Source: Puccinellia tenuiflora (taxonomy: Eukaryota > Streptophyta > Magnoliopsida > Poales > Poaceae). Taken from it: DNA of 64,000 nucleotides. Shown here one piece after another: positions 1-11,445 of the stretch (position 1 is its first letter; every line of letters starts with the position of its first letter). The stretch covers positions 922,182-986,181 of the forward strand of contig QRDG01000350.1 in assembly GCA_012064385.1 (NCBI GenBank). The letters run 5' to 3'. The notes under the pieces were generated by a model. That model did not search any database. It had not been told where the DNA came from and saw only the letters and a list, made by a program, of their open reading frames with translations. The translations under genes and the position numbers were made by a program.

Positions 1-549
1 GAGTAGAGTAGTGCCCTTCGACTCATCTTTTGGTCCAACCGGGTCCAAAATCCTGGCGACTGAAGAGGTTTTCACGCCACTCGGGCGACACAACTTAGGA
101 TAGGCTATCCACGCCGAGCGCTAGGTCAGGATTCGCCCTTGCTAAATCGCGTCGCAACACCATCCTCTTCTCGGAAACGTCTAAATCTGCACCGCCTCCT
201 TCTAGGATACTAGCCGACCCGTCCCCTCCTACCGAAGCCGTGCCGGTCTGCTCCCCTAACTAGTGGAAGACATCACGGCCACCTCTCTTCGGTCGAAGTT
301 CGCTCCCTCCATCGACACTAGATTATGATGAGCAAGATCCCCTCGCGTGGGGGAGTGTCTCGTCTCCCATATTGGATATCACCCGGAGGGGGCACACCTG
401 ACCCGCGATACCTACTTACTATGTGGCGGTTTGCATCACCGACACCCAGGATGCAGTTAGATGAGGATATATGTTTGTATCTACATCGTTTTAACACATG
501 ATTCCAAGCGAATTGGCGGTCAAATTGAAAGTAGTCAACCGAAAATAAT
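1..549. other. Unassigned left-edge sequence
   Basis: No convincing gene, RNA or transposon end is visible here. The forward frames are broken by stops every few dozen codons. The reverse reading frame at 318-656 runs across the border of the transposon that starts at 553, so it is unlikely to be real. The sequence could be the decayed interior of a larger element whose ends lie outside the window. Confidence 0.4.
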
Positions 550-552
550 TTA

Positions 553-1430
553 CACTGTGTTTGGTTGCACAGAAACTGGGCATGGAATTGGAATTTGGGT
601 CCAATTCCACAAATTCTGGCGTTTGGACTGCGTTTGGAATCCTGGCGTGGAAACATAACCAGATTCCGTGCTCCGAATCGTTACACGCAAACAGCAGCCC
701 GAACTTTCCGAGCTCGCCCGCTCGGAAAGGCTCGGAATCGAGCGTACCGCTCGCCGTCTCCTTCCTTGCCTCTCCCGTCTCCCTCCCCGCCTTCCTCCCA
801 TCCATGGACCCCCGCCGCCTGCCCCCTCCGCCGCCGCCGTGTTTCCCCGCCACCGCCGCCTCCCCACCTCCAAGTTCCCCCGCCGCCGCTGCCTGCCCCC
901 GCCGCGTTTCCTCCGCCTCATCGACACAACTCGACACAACCCCGAGCTCAAGAGGAGGAGCAGCCCGAGCGACAGTACGCATGCGGCGGCGGCTCCGGTG
1001 AGCAATCCTTGCCCTCCTCCTCTTCATCCCCGCGGCCTCGGAGCTGGCTTGCGGCGGCCATGGTGTGCGCTCCCTTCATTCCCCTTTCCCTAACCCTAGA
1101 TCGACCTGAGCCAAAAGCGGCGGGTAGGGAAGTGGCGGGAGGGGGATACGCGGCGGGTAGCTGACCAACGGACGGCGGCCACGCCACTGGCCTGTCCTGA
1201 CCGGCGGGAAGAGGCGGACGACAGCCACCGGGAGCGAGCTCCGTTTCAATTCCATATTCTTTACATCCAAACATGAATTGGAAATTGATGCCACCCTTCG
1301 TTTCCAAGAGCAAATTCCATGCACATACAAACAACAGAAATGAATTGCAGTCCATTTCCTTTCCATCTTGGATTTGGAATCTTTGGTCCAATTCAATTCC
1401 GAGCTCAAATTCATACATCCAAACACAGTA
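553..1430. mobile_element. PIF/Harbinger-type nonautonomous element carrying gene-like cargo
   Basis: The element opens with CACTGTGTTTGG and closes with CCAAACACAGTA, a 12-bp terminal inverted repeat with one mismatch. It is flanked on both sides by TTA (550-552 and 1431-1433), the target duplication typical of PIF/Harbinger. The arms stay related for roughly 100 bp inward, rich in AATTGGAATT-like and AATTCCAATT-like motifs. No transposase is encoded. The core (about 700-1200) is GC-rich, unlike the arms, and looks like the 5' end of a plant gene, so this may be a transduplicated gene fragment. Confidence 0.75.
740..1003 (+). pseudogene. GC-rich captured gene fragment inside the Harbinger element
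   Basis: The stretch is strongly C-rich with CCGCCG runs, as in grass 5' UTRs and first exons. It contains an ATG at 803 and meets a consensus-like splice donor GTGAGC at 998-1003. Several frames are open, so the coding frame cannot be chosen. The abrupt change in composition relative to the AT-rich arms suggests that a promoter-proximal exon was captured. The donor gene is not recognised. Confidence 0.4.
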
Positions 1431-1609
1431 TTATAGGAAATTATGCGTTCCAAAAATCCATTGAAATTTTAGATTTTGAAAGGGCTCGTCTATATTAAAT
1501 TCTGCAAGAAATCTTGGAGATGGGGAATTTTCAAATATGTTCAATCTACAACGTCAAACTTTTGATCAGACGGTGAAGATCCACACTAGAGCCCTAAACG
1601 GCTAAACTC

Positions 1610-4019
1610 ATGGCGTTCCGAGCCTCTCGCCGTCTCTCCGCCGCCGCCGCCGCCGCCGACGCTGCCGCGCCGAAACTCTCCTCCCTCTTCCCGTCCCGAC
1701 AACTTTCCAAGCCTCGGCCGCCGCTGCCGCCCGAGTCCAGCGACGATCCGCGCCGGAGGAAGCCGCGTCCGAGACCAAGGCAGCCGTGGGAGGAGGATGC
1801 GGCGGCGCTACTCCGGCGGCTTCACGAGGGGCGATACCTGCCGGGACCCGACCTCTCGGTGGCGCCACACGCAGTGTCCCCTGACCTTGTGAAGGCCGCC
1901 GCTGAGCGGTTCGGCAACGATCACCAGGTCGTCGCCAAGTGAGTTCCGCTTCTCGTATTGCTTATAAGTTGTAACCTTAGTGTTCATCATCGTCCAAGTC
2001 AGGTAAATCAGATGGAAAAGAATTCGTCGATGGTATTATGTGCCAATGAAAAGTTCAGATTTCGAGACTTCATTGGCTGTGTTTCAAGGGTGTCAGTTGC
2101 CACTACTCACTAGCAGTTCATTTTTGGAATTTGGGGAGAAATTTGTGACACGAAATACCCCGTCTAGTGAAAAATTGTCTAGATTACCCATTTTAGAAAC
2201 TTTGGACCCTTTTTTTGTGTTGCCTTTCCGTTGGACAAGGTGTGAGGTGATGATTGAGGTTCAAAAATATCAGGACAATGATAAGAAATTGAACATATGG
2301 CGAAGAGAAGGTTGGACATTATCATCGATGATGCCCTCTGATCTTTACATATTTTGACGCACCACATAAACCTAAGATGCCCGTCTATTGTAACGAAACA
2401 TGCTGAATGTCAAAATGGGGGAAAACCGTGTTCAAATTTTTATATAAGGTGTATTTCAAATTTCGTTTCACTAAATGGGGTAATAAGTGTCACAAATGCA
2501 CAACTGTTGGGTAAAAATTGGATTTCACTTGTGATCCTTATGCTGGAGGAGAACAGACATATTTCTAAGTTGTTAAATTGAATATATTATTCCATTTATA
2601 TGATGCAGTCTTAGGCACATTTTTATGGGTACGGCATCTTATGACCAACTAGGGGTTCAGAGGATCTGTTATTTTTTGGGAGTCAGAACTCTTTGGGTTC
2701 AATTTCTTGTCCTATGGATGCTGCCGTGCCATGGTTAATTCATCGGTGATGGGTTTGGGCCTTTAGAGGCATAATACAGTTCTGAAACAATATTGGTCTC
2801 GTTTGGCATGTTTGCTACTTTAGTTGTATCTCAGTGTATATCATGAAAACGGCACCATGACACTCGCTAAATTTTGGCTGTTCATAATCAGCAAGTCTGC
2901 ATAGTTCTTTATTTTTCATGTGAACTAAACTGGTAGGTGTCTAGAGAGATTCTTTCAAGCGACTATTTTAATCAGAGTTAGTACAAGAATCAAATTCATA
3001 CTCATGTATGTTTGAAATGCCACATATGCCAGAGCGTATAACCCTTGCTACCAGTGTGCTGGAGGAGAATAGACATGTTATTATTTTGTCAAAATGAGAA
3101 CATTAATCCATTTTTATGGTCTAACCTTACATACATTCGTATGGGAACAGCATCTTAAGACAAACTGGTGTGATGGATGCTGTGGATCGCAATTGTTTTT
3201 TGGAAAGTCTGGACTCTTTGTATTCAATATCTGTGCTATGGATACTGCCATGCCAAGGTTAATCAGGGTTTGGCCCTTAAGGAAAATAAAACGATATTGA
3301 TCTTATTCTCCGTGTTTGCTCCTTCTAGTTCTATCTCTGTATTGTGTGAAAAGGCACCATGATACTAGCCAAGTTCTGAATGTTCGTAATCAATAAGTCT
3401 GCACAGTTCTTTATTTTGCGTGTGAAAGTAATGTGTTGACAAAGGCCCTGGGTCTCACTGGAGCCTCAGTTCTGTCTAAATAAATTTGGTCCCTAGTTCC
3501 TCCGAGGACCAACTCTTTTTTTTAGCAATGTGTTCTTTGTTAGCTTAAGATAAAAGAAATGGTAATAACATGGCAGCACTATTGCAATCACTTGATTCAT
3601 GTGTCACTGCAGATGGTTGTCGGGGAGTGACTTGAAGAAGATTGCCTTGTTTGGATGCCCATCTGTAGAGCGAAGAACAGTTTTTGCATCAAAAAGATCA
3701 CGAGCTTTCTTCAACATCCCAGAAGATAAAGTATATACTTTCATCTCAATAACATTTATAGAACATCTGTGAACACTTTCTTGAGCTTAAGTTCTGGCAT
3801 TTGTTTTTTTTTCAGGTATGCAGCTCCTGCAAGATAAGAAGTTCATGCCAGTTTGCTAACCAGGAAGTACCTCGGTATGACAAAGTGATCCTGTCAGATA
3901 CTATGAGAATCCTTGCATTGTTTGTACTGGATGCATGTCCTCAGCCGCTCCAGGTTACCGCCGAAGTAAAAGCTAGTGTTTGCAAACTTCTCAAGGACAC
4001 TATAAATCTAAGCAAATAA
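1610..4019 (+). CDS. Cysteine-cluster protein of unknown function, possibly organellar (3 exons)
   Basis: The proposed CDS joins 1610-1938, 3613-3730 and 3816-4019, giving 216 residues. Donors are GTGAGT at 1939 and GTATAT at 3731; acceptors are CTGCAG ending at 3612 and TTTCAG ending at 3815, and the frame is kept across both joins. The N-terminus is rich in Arg, Ala and Ser with almost no acidic residues before about position 40, like a mitochondrial or plastid transit peptide (inference). A helical part follows (about 60-120), then a CX2CX5C cluster at residues 151-160 followed by QFANQ, which may bind zinc or iron-sulfur. The C-terminus is helical. I do not recognise the family. Open start, clean splice sites and continuous frame argue for a real gene. 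The 5' flank has AGCCCTAAACGGC just before the ATG. Confidence 0.75.
2541..2924 (+). repeat. Intron 1 direct repeat, copy A
   Basis: This block begins with TGCTGGAGGAGAACAGACAT and ends near TTTATTTTTCATGTGAA. It is repeated about 510 bp downstream at 3057-3426 with moderate divergence and small indels. Both copies lie in intron 1 of the cysteine-cluster gene. No open frame is shared between them. Confidence 0.75.
3057..3426 (+). repeat. Intron 1 direct repeat, copy B
   Basis: This is the second copy of the intron duplication. It keeps CTGGAGGAGAATAGACAT, a CTATGGATACTGCCATGCC block and AAGGCACCATGATACT in the same order as copy A. The divergence suggests an old tandem duplication. Confidence 0.75.
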
Positions 4020-4857
4020 TTGCTTTGAAGGGTATTGTGTAATCACCGGAGGTACTATGTATATGCCAGATAGACTTAGGTTCATGTCTCATGCTCTGTT
4101 TCTTCCTTTGTATCTCAACCTATGTAGCATCATGATCGGAGGCAATTAATAGAGCGATGTTCACATTTATTTGCAGCAGACAGCTGATGGCCATGTTTCA
4201 TTCAGAGACTACATGAAAGTTAGACTGCTGATCTCATTGAATTTTTCGTCGGTTTTTCTCTCTCTGATTTTACCAATATGTGCTGTGAAGCCTTTAGTCT
4301 TATTAGCGTGGTGTAAATATATTCGGGTTTTGCTTGATTGTTGACCTCTGGTAAGAGCTTTTCTATCAAAAACAGAGAACGACTTGCAGGAGCCCCCAGA
4401 CATTCAGCTCCGTCACTGGCCATGACATTGTCAACGCACTGGCAATTTGGACTGTTATGTGGACAAACATTAGTGTGCGTAGACATGCTTCACGATACAC
4501 GGGGAGTTTGCCTGGCAGTGGACAGTGACTGAATATCATTTCCTGTTTGCTACGATTATCTATTACTTGCTCCACCCCTTCGTATTGTTTAACAGGACTC
4601 CATGATGCCATTTAACATGACCGACACTTCCAACATGTGTACCAGCAGATTCCCTGATCTCTCTGCAGTGAAGTAACTCAAACCTGATTGATGTTCACGG
4701 AGAAGCTAGCAGACGCCCCAAAACCTGGGTTCGGCATCAGTCTGACGACCTCCACGTGATGCTCTCTACCTAGCTGCCCAGCAGGCAATTTAGTTTTGAC
4801 AAGGTTTACAGATTAGTTTTTTGATTAAAAATTCTGACCACCTACGTTACGTACTTA
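4020..4857. other. 3' flank of the cysteine-cluster gene
   Basis: This holds the presumed 3' UTR and intergenic DNA. Short frames in several directions (for example 4209-4611) show no domain and overlap one another. I see no further gene. The last three bases are the TTA target site of the following MITE. Confidence 0.5.
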
Positions 4858-5129
4858 GGCTACTCACAATGGCGAGTAACATAGTGTGATAACATCAAAT
4901 TTTTCTAGATTATGTTACTACATCCACAATGGGTAGTAACATATGAGTAGTGTCATACAAAGCTATATTTATTAGGTCGTAGACTCATATGACCTTGGAA
5001 GGTGTGATGTTACAGTAACTAGATATGTTACTCTATTCTTCTCTCTCATTATTAATTAACTGCCACATCATCTTTTTTGCTTACGTGGCATTGATGTTAC
5101 TAGTGAAGTTACTCCCATTGGGACTAGCC
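4858..5129. mobile_element. Harbinger/Tourist-type MITE, 272 bp
   Basis: The ends are GGCTACTCACAATGGCGAGT and, read inward from the other side, GGCTAGTCCCAATGGGAGTA, giving a long imperfect terminal inverted repeat. TTA stands on both sides (4855-4857 and 5130-5132). The interior is AT-rich with repeated GTTACT/AGTAAC motifs and encodes nothing. It lies between the cysteine-cluster gene and the BZR-type gene. Confidence 0.85.
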
Positions 5130-5132
5130 TTA

Positions 5133-6928
5133 GCCGGCAGTGTTTTCTCTTTTCTTTAATATTGGAAGCGGCGCCGTTCGGTTCATGTGCCCCTGCAGCT
5201 CGCTCCAATTGGCGTAGATCTCCTTAGTCCACCAGAATCTAGAAAATTCTGGATGCGCGCGCATGCTTTGCTGCCCTGTTTGTTAATGGGAGGCAGTGAA
5301 AAGTCGAAGGCCCTTTCGAGGCCAGCGCTAAATGCACCGTCACTTTCTTACTCACAGGACTGCGTCACATGTATCCTTAAGCGTCGCCATATGTTACTCC
5401 CAATTTTCCGTTCAAAGAGATCGTTTTCAGACAGAGTGGAAATGGTCCGTCCGAGGCTAGCAGGAGTAGTACAACTCCAACAGTTCCAGCTGGCTCTGCA
5501 CTCTGAATGCAGCAGATTGCAACGACTGAATCGATTGGACGCCGTGGGTCGGTCATACGGTCCGCATGGCTCCGCTGCTGCGGTTCTGTTCTGCCAGCCG
5601 GAGACGGCAAGCGACTGAGTGACGCGACACGAACATCACATGACTCTCAGTAACTCCAGATTAACCTCTGATGAATGATCATGGGCAGTCAGTACCCAAA
5701 AAAAAAATACTGTATCCGTCAGCCTGGAGTAAATAAATAGAGCTGTCCTGAAACTGAATCACTCGTGTCTGTCTGTGCTGGCAGTGGTACAGGTAACAAG
5801 AGCCACAGGGAGGCGCACACGGAGGAGCAGCCGCAGGGGATCATCGCGGGCGTGGGTCCCCCGGGTTTCCGTGATCACGTGGCGGTGGTGGTATGGCAAT
5901 GGCACGCTGGGGAGAAAGGGGGAAAGGGAAAACGTCCCCGTGCGCGATGGGGACGGGGCGCTCGGGCTCACGTGCGCGGTGCGGCCCGCTGTCTCCGACG
6001 GGGGGCCCCACGCTCCGCACGCCCCGTTAACCGCGTCTGTCCCCCGCTCCCACTCGGCGGACGTCACCCTCCGAGTGCGATGCCCACGGCCCGACGGTCT
6101 CGCTACAGTGTCCCGCGTGCTGTAGGCACGTCTGGGCGCCCGCGCTAGCTACGCGTACCGCTGCGTACTTATATTTTATATTTTTTTAAATTTGATTTTA
6201 GGTCATATATATATAAATCCAATGTAAGAACACGGCTGTACAAGTTAAAAAAAAGGTAAACAGTATAAGCATTCAACTCATGGAAAAAAGAACGACGCCA
6301 TATTTGGGCGCTAATAGCGCGCTATAGACTATCTGGAGTCAACGATAAATTTTACTGTAGTAATTTTACTCGCTACATTATTCGCGAAATAGTCCCGCTA
6401 TATATCACCCTAAGACTCGTAGCACTGGCACGCTATTTTTCCCCAGTTTATCGACTGAAAGACCCGAGTTTCCACCTTAGATAGAAGAGGTTGCTTCCTT
6501 ATTTGTCGTGGTGTTGAACTGCAACCTATTGGTTCATCTTTTGAATCGGAAAATAACATCACTAATATTGATGATTCTGCACAAGTAATTTATGCTATGT
6601 TGTTGTCCCGCGTGGGGTGGTTCTAGACAATTGGAGAACAATTCTTATATGTGGTTCATTGATCGAAGACGTCTCCATAAAATAATATGTGTCGTGAAAT
6701 TCTTATGAATCGTTTCAACTCAGTAGCGAACATGGAAATTTTTGTATGAATCGTGGCGGTATAATGTGTTGTGAAAAAATTGCTATGTTTTCGAATGCTA
6801 CATGATTAAAGATAGACATTGCATATCCCTAGTTCGCAATCAAGAAAAAAGATGGACAAGTCGTTGCAATTTTTCTCAACACATCTCTACATTTCGTGAA
6901 TCGAATGGCTAGCTTCTAGCCCGTCGGG
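5133..6928. other. Intergenic DNA, no gene recognised
   Basis: A GC-rich island at about 5780-6150 has overlapping open frames on both strands, the usual effect of high GC, and none has a recognisable domain. Around 6300-6440 there are short palindromic motifs such as GCTAATAGCGCGCTATAG. These look like relic transposon DNA, but no paired ends were found. Confidence 0.4.
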
Positions 6929-6943
6929 AGTCCACGCTGCTCT

Positions 6944-7254
6944 GAGAACCAATCCTTGGTTGGATGGTTAGGTGGGTGGTTGTACCCCCAGCCCATCAGA
7001 GTTCAAACCCCAGGTTTGACACTGTTGTTTCTCATATTTGGCGGAATATTCTTCAGTGGGAGGCGACGTTTCCGTCGATAGCGAGGCGCCCGTGGTGACT
7101 TCGTCAATCTCAAGACCTGACCCGCCGGCTCAGTATTTCGGAGATGCTCATAGGGGTAGGGTGTGCGTGTGTGCGTTCATAGGGGTGAGTGTATGCGCGT
7201 GTATGTAAGCGCCTGTGTTGTACTGTGTTTCGCAAAAAAAAAAAAAAAAAAAAA
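6944..7254 (+). mobile_element. Au-type SINE with poly(A) tail
   Basis: The left part is tRNA-like, with TGGTTGGATGGTTAGG and GAGTTCAAACCCCAGGTTTG as A-box-like and B-box-like regions. The body contains AGTGGGAGGCGACG, GGTGACTTCGTCAATCTCAA and TGCTCATAGGGGTAGGGTGT, which I recognise as the grass Au SINE. It ends in about 21 adenines. A perfect 15-bp target duplication, AGTCCACGCTGCTCT, flanks it at 6929-6943 and 7255-7269. Perfect duplication and an intact tail point to a young insertion. It sits about 825 bp upstream of the BZR-type start codon. Confidence 0.93.
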
Positions 7255-7269
7255 AGTCCACGCTGCTCT

Positions 7270-8078
7270 ACCCTCCTGACTTTCCGCGTAGGGAATGCCC
7301 GTGTAGAGAAACTCGCCCGTTCCCTCCCGTTTCCCGCGCCACACTCCCTGCGACGCACGCGGCGGGAAAAAGATGCCCGTCCAGCCACGTTTCGATCCGG
7401 CCGAGCCCCACCCGTGTTCCGCGCACCCCGTACCAGCGTCTGTTCACACTAGCTTTGCTGCTCCCCCTCCCCGCACGCCGATCGAGCCGGGACTAAAATA
7501 CGCCAACACGACGAAAATAAAATAAACAAAACAAATACGGCGGTGACGGCAAAAAAAAAAGAAAAAGGAAAATCAGTGCGAAAAGCAGCAGGCTCACGTG
7601 CCCCCGGGCGGCGGGCCCCACCACCGCGGCCCGTCCGCACGACGCACGGCCCGGGCGGGTCCCGCGGCCCGTGGGCGCCCACGTGCAGCGCGCTCGTTGA
7701 CGTGGACCGCCCGCTCGGCCGAGCAACACGCTTCGTGGGTGTGCCTTCGCCTTGCCCCCCTTCCCCACACCACACCTCGCTGCCTTGCCTGCTCGGCGAC
7801 GCGCAGTTTTACCTCCCTGCCCTCCGGCATCTCCCCGCGGTGGAGGTGGTGTGGTCGTAAATACGAGGAAATCGAGGGGTACTGGCGGCACGAGCTGGGG
7901 GTGGGGGCTTTTCAAAGCTCACGCCACTGCTCCCCCACCCACCCCCTCTTCCGCTTTCTCCTTCCGTGTGATCTGCGCTCGCTCCTCGCACCCCACTCCA
8001 GAGGGCGACTTTGTCTGCTCAGCTCGCTCCTCTCCCCTCCCCTCCCCTCCCCTTCGACCTCGGCGAGCTCGGCGGGGC
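7270..8078 (+). promoter_or_regulatory. GC-rich upstream region and 5' leader of the BZR-type gene
   Basis: This stretch lies between the SINE and the ATG at 8079. It is GC-rich, with a run of purines near 7550-7575 and a pyrimidine-rich leader of repeated CTCCC at about 8028-8054, a common feature of plant 5' UTRs. No unambiguous TATA box was found. Open frames on both strands here look like GC artefacts. Confidence 0.5.
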
Positions 8079-10228
8079 ATGGACACGGGTGGAGGCGGCG
8101 ACGGGGCGTTCGGCGCGGCGGGGGGAGCCGGGGGCCGGATGCCGACGTGGAGGGAGCGGGAGAACAACAAGCGGAGGGAGCGCCGGCGGCGCGCGATCGC
8201 CGCCAAGATATTCTCCGGCCTGCGCGCGCACGGCGGGTACAAGCTCCCCAAGCACTGCGACAACAACGAGGTGCTCAAGGCACTCTGCAACGAGGCCGGC
8301 TGGATCGTCGAGCCCGACGGCACCACATACCGCAAGGTTCGTTCCGTCGGTCGTACTCTGCCTCGCTAGCTGCCCCCACGGCCGGCCGGATCTCCAGCTG
8401 CTCCGACTCCAATCGATCGATCGATCCCCTTTATTCTCTGTCCTCTCTTCCATGGGAAGTATACGGCGTCTGCGCGCCTAGCTAGGTGCTTTAGGCCAGC
8501 GGCGCCGCAGCAGCTTAGCTAGATAGCTATAGCTCATCGGCGGCGGCGCAGGCGCAGGCGGCGGATCTTAACTGGCTGGCTCCCTGCTGTAGCTGTCTGC
8601 ACGGTGTGAACTGTCTAGCGTGCAGTCGTACCTTTCGTGATTTATTTTCCTTCCATTTTTTAGGGGGTGGGTTGCACGTGGGGTGGCGATGGGGAAAGGA
8701 TGGTGGGAGGGAGACGCCAGTCTGGACCAGCCCAGTGCACGGGTGCTGTGGACTGCTGGACTTTGGGGGTGGGTGGCTGTCTAGTGGTAGGCGCGTTCGT
8801 GGAATTTTCGGGTTGTTGGGTGGGGAATTGCGAGGGGAGAAATGGCTAGAATCTCTCGGAAAAAAATAGGGGGTGAGATGCTTTGATAGTTTGATGAGAA
8901 TCCGGGGACTTGTCGGATGAACAGGCGCGCCGATGAATCGAGCAAAAACTTGGTGGATCTTGATATGATAGGATTTAATGATCTGTACCATAGCAAGCAA
9001 CACGCTCAAGCAACTCTAATTTGATCCTGAATCATCGCTTGCTTCTTGATGACTAATTATTGCGTCCTCATGCCAATATGGCTAGTATAGTGCATTGCTG
9101 CAAACACGAACTCACAGAGTCACATGTTAAGTGCGATGCAGAGTGTGCCGGGAAATCACAATTTCAGGCACACGGTGTTCGCCAGATTAACATTTGCGCC
9201 ATGAGCCATGCCATGGGTGACTATCATACTACACTACTAATTCTGTATGAGTTCTACTACTGCTTGCAAAATACTAGTGCTAAGTTGTACGAACAGAGTG
9301 TCTTGACATCTTGGTGCCTAACTGAAGTGTTTTGTACTGTGATAGATGTGTAGCAATTTGCTGCATAACATGGTTCCTTTTGTAATGCACAAACTAATAA
9401 TATGTTGGTTTTTATTCACAGGGATGCAGACCTACAGAACGCATGGATACCATAGGATGCTCCGTATCGCCAAGTCCATGCTCCTCTTATCAGCCAAGCC
9501 CACGGGCATCATACAACGCGAGCCCTACTTCCTCTTCATTCCCCAGCGGCGCATCCTCCCCATTCCTCCCTCACTCTAACAACATGGTAAACGGTGTCGA
9601 CGCGAGTCCCATCCTACCATGGCTCCAAACTTTCTCCAACTCTACTAACCATTCAAACAAGCGTCCGCATCTTCCCCCGCTGATGATCCACGGCGGTTCC
9701 ATCAGCGCCCCGGTGACTCCTCCACTGAGCTCACCAACTGCGCGCACCCCTCGCATGAAGTCAGACTGGGACGAATCGGTGATCCAGCCTCCATGGCACG
9801 GTTCAAACAGTCCATGTGTCGTCAACTCCACCCCGCCGAGCCCCGGCCGTCAAATGGTTCCTGATCCGGCATGGCTAGCCGGCATCCAAATCTCATCAAC
9901 AAGCCCTTCGTCGCCTACATTCAGCCTCATGTCCTCTAATCCATTCAGCGTCTTCAAAGAAGCGATACCGACCGGCGGTTCATCGAGGATGTGCACGCCG
10001 GGGCAGAGCGGCACCTGCTCTCCTGTGATCCCCGGCATGATGGCGCGGCACCCGGACGTTCACATGATGGACGTGGTTTCTGACGAGTTTGCATTTGGAA
10101 GCAGCACCAACGGTGGCGCTCAGCAGGCCCCTGGCTTGGTGCGGGCGTGGGAGGGCGAGAGGATCCATGAGGACTCTGGCTCGGACGACCTGGAGCTCAC
10201 GCTCGGAAGCTCCAGGAAGCGGAGCTGA
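8079..10228 (+). CDS. BES1/BZR1-family transcription factor (BZR1-homologue type)
   Basis: The CDS joins 8079-8336 and 9422-10228 (354 residues). The donor GTTCGT at 8337 and the CACAG acceptor ending at 9421 restore a continuous GTTYRK-GCRP junction, the family's conserved intron position. The family binds E-box and BRRE promoter elements and carries the brassinosteroid signal in the nucleus. Residues 22-90 form the DNA-binding domain, starting TWRERENNKRRERRRRAI with a basic nuclear-localisation stretch at 31-38. A Ser-rich region (about 97-130) holds many SxxxS sites of the kind phosphorylated by GSK3/BIN2 kinases. A PEST-like stretch (about 225-260) follows DPAWLAG. The C-terminus has the EAR repression motif LELTL at 343-347. 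Length fits the family. Which paralogue it is cannot be settled by eye. Confidence 0.95.
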
Positions 10229-11066
10229 TTATGCTGACGAAAGCTAACTGCTGGTGGGATTCTTGTTGTAGTTCATTTTTTTCCGTGTTGATTAGTTTCT
10301 GAAAGAGAGACCAAATCGTGTGGTTCCTTCAGATAGTTTTACATGATGTGATGTGATGATAATTGTGTTATTTATTTGTGCGAAACAAGAGAGAGCTGGT
10401 CACATCCCCTTATTAGGCCTGTTGTTATGGCAAATGTAAATTGATGTGAGAAATCATGCAGATTACAAAGCTGTTCGGCTCGAGTAGTCAAAAGTTGCTT
10501 GCTCGATGTATGCCATGATTATGAAGGTTTTCGCCTTTTCGGCCCAATACCGTGGTCAAAGATTGTTCAAAAGATGGTCGGCCATGGCTGAGGCAGGCGG
10601 CGGATGGCTTCAAAGCCCTCGCTGGCGGGGGGTCAACACGGTGTTCCTGGTTGAGGAGTGGACGGCGTCGCCGCCGTGTCTTGCCCGGAGCCGGCCGGCG
10701 GTGGTGATTGTACCCTTGACCTATACCTGGCTAGCTCCACTGCCGTCGCTTTCTCCCTTAACTGACTTGTCGCTCCACGCGAAGTCAAAAGAAAACGTAG
10801 CCGTGCCGTCCTTCCCCACCATCGCCCGCAAATCCTGCTGTCCGGAGGCCAGACAGCCCGGAAGGTCGAGGTCATCTTCACGACGGGGAGAAAAATCTGC
10901 GGGTTTTCCGTAGAACATGAGTACACTACACTGCACCACACCTTGTCGTATTTGTCCGCGCCCTGCCGTTGCGGGCAGCGTTACTTGTCGGCCTAGACTA
11001 GGTTTTGGGCCTAGACTAGTTATGATATCAAAGGAAAAGCCATACTTTTGGCATAAGTCATTTGTT
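10229..11066. other. 3' flank of the BZR-type gene, no further gene assigned
   Basis: The first 200 bases are T-rich and probably the 3' UTR. Overlapping short frames at about 10506-10941 lie on both strands in a GC-rich patch and show no recognisable domain. A gene relic there cannot be excluded. GGCCTAGACTAG occurs twice near 10990-11020. Confidence 0.4.
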
Positions 11067-11445
11067 TGCCCGGGCTCATATGAGCCCGGTTTTGTTTTCG
11101 ATTTTTTTAAAATAGTAAAATGCTTCGAAAAATTCTGAAAAAATTAGACATGAACATATTGAAGTATTCAACACTCGTGTAAAATTTCGACAGAAAATAT
11201 CAAATTTTGCGCCCTGTGTAAAAAAGACAAATCTGTCTTTTTAAATAGGTGAACAGTCCACTAGTTTGTCCGTCAGATTTTTGTCTTTTTTGCCCAGGGC
11301 GCAAAATTTGATGTTTTCTGTCGAAAATTTACACGAGTGTTGCATACGTGAATATATTTCCGCACAATTTTTTTCAGATTTTTTTGAAGCGTTTTCAAAA
11401 TTCAAAAAAATCGGAACAGTAACCGGGAGCATATGAGCCCGGGCA
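11067..11445. mobile_element. Fold-back MITE with palindromic ends (family 1)
   Basis: The element starts TGCCCGGGCTCATATGAGCC and ends with a nearly matching inverted copy. Its arms remain complementary for about 150 bp (ACACTCGTGTAAA, TCGACAGAAAA, CAAATTTTGCGCCCTG appear in both), with a short centre near 11235-11270. The left terminus contains the perfect 16-bp palindrome GGGCTCATATGAGCCC. No protein is encoded. A clear target duplication was not found, so the superfamily is open (Mutator-like is my guess). Confidence 0.75.

Noticed and set aside
5765..6148. Two overlapping plus-strand frames and a reverse frame in a GC-rich island
   Set aside because: All are explained by high GC and scarce stops. 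None has a domain, start context or splice support.
7598..8485. 295-codon plus-strand frame across the BZR-type upstream region
   Set aside because: It overlaps the BZR exon 1 in another frame. The BZR frame has the conserved DNA-binding domain and splice site, so this is a shadow.
10506..10941. Possible gene downstream of the BZR-type gene
   Set aside because: Plus and minus frames of similar length overlap and neither resembles a known protein, so I left it as unassigned.
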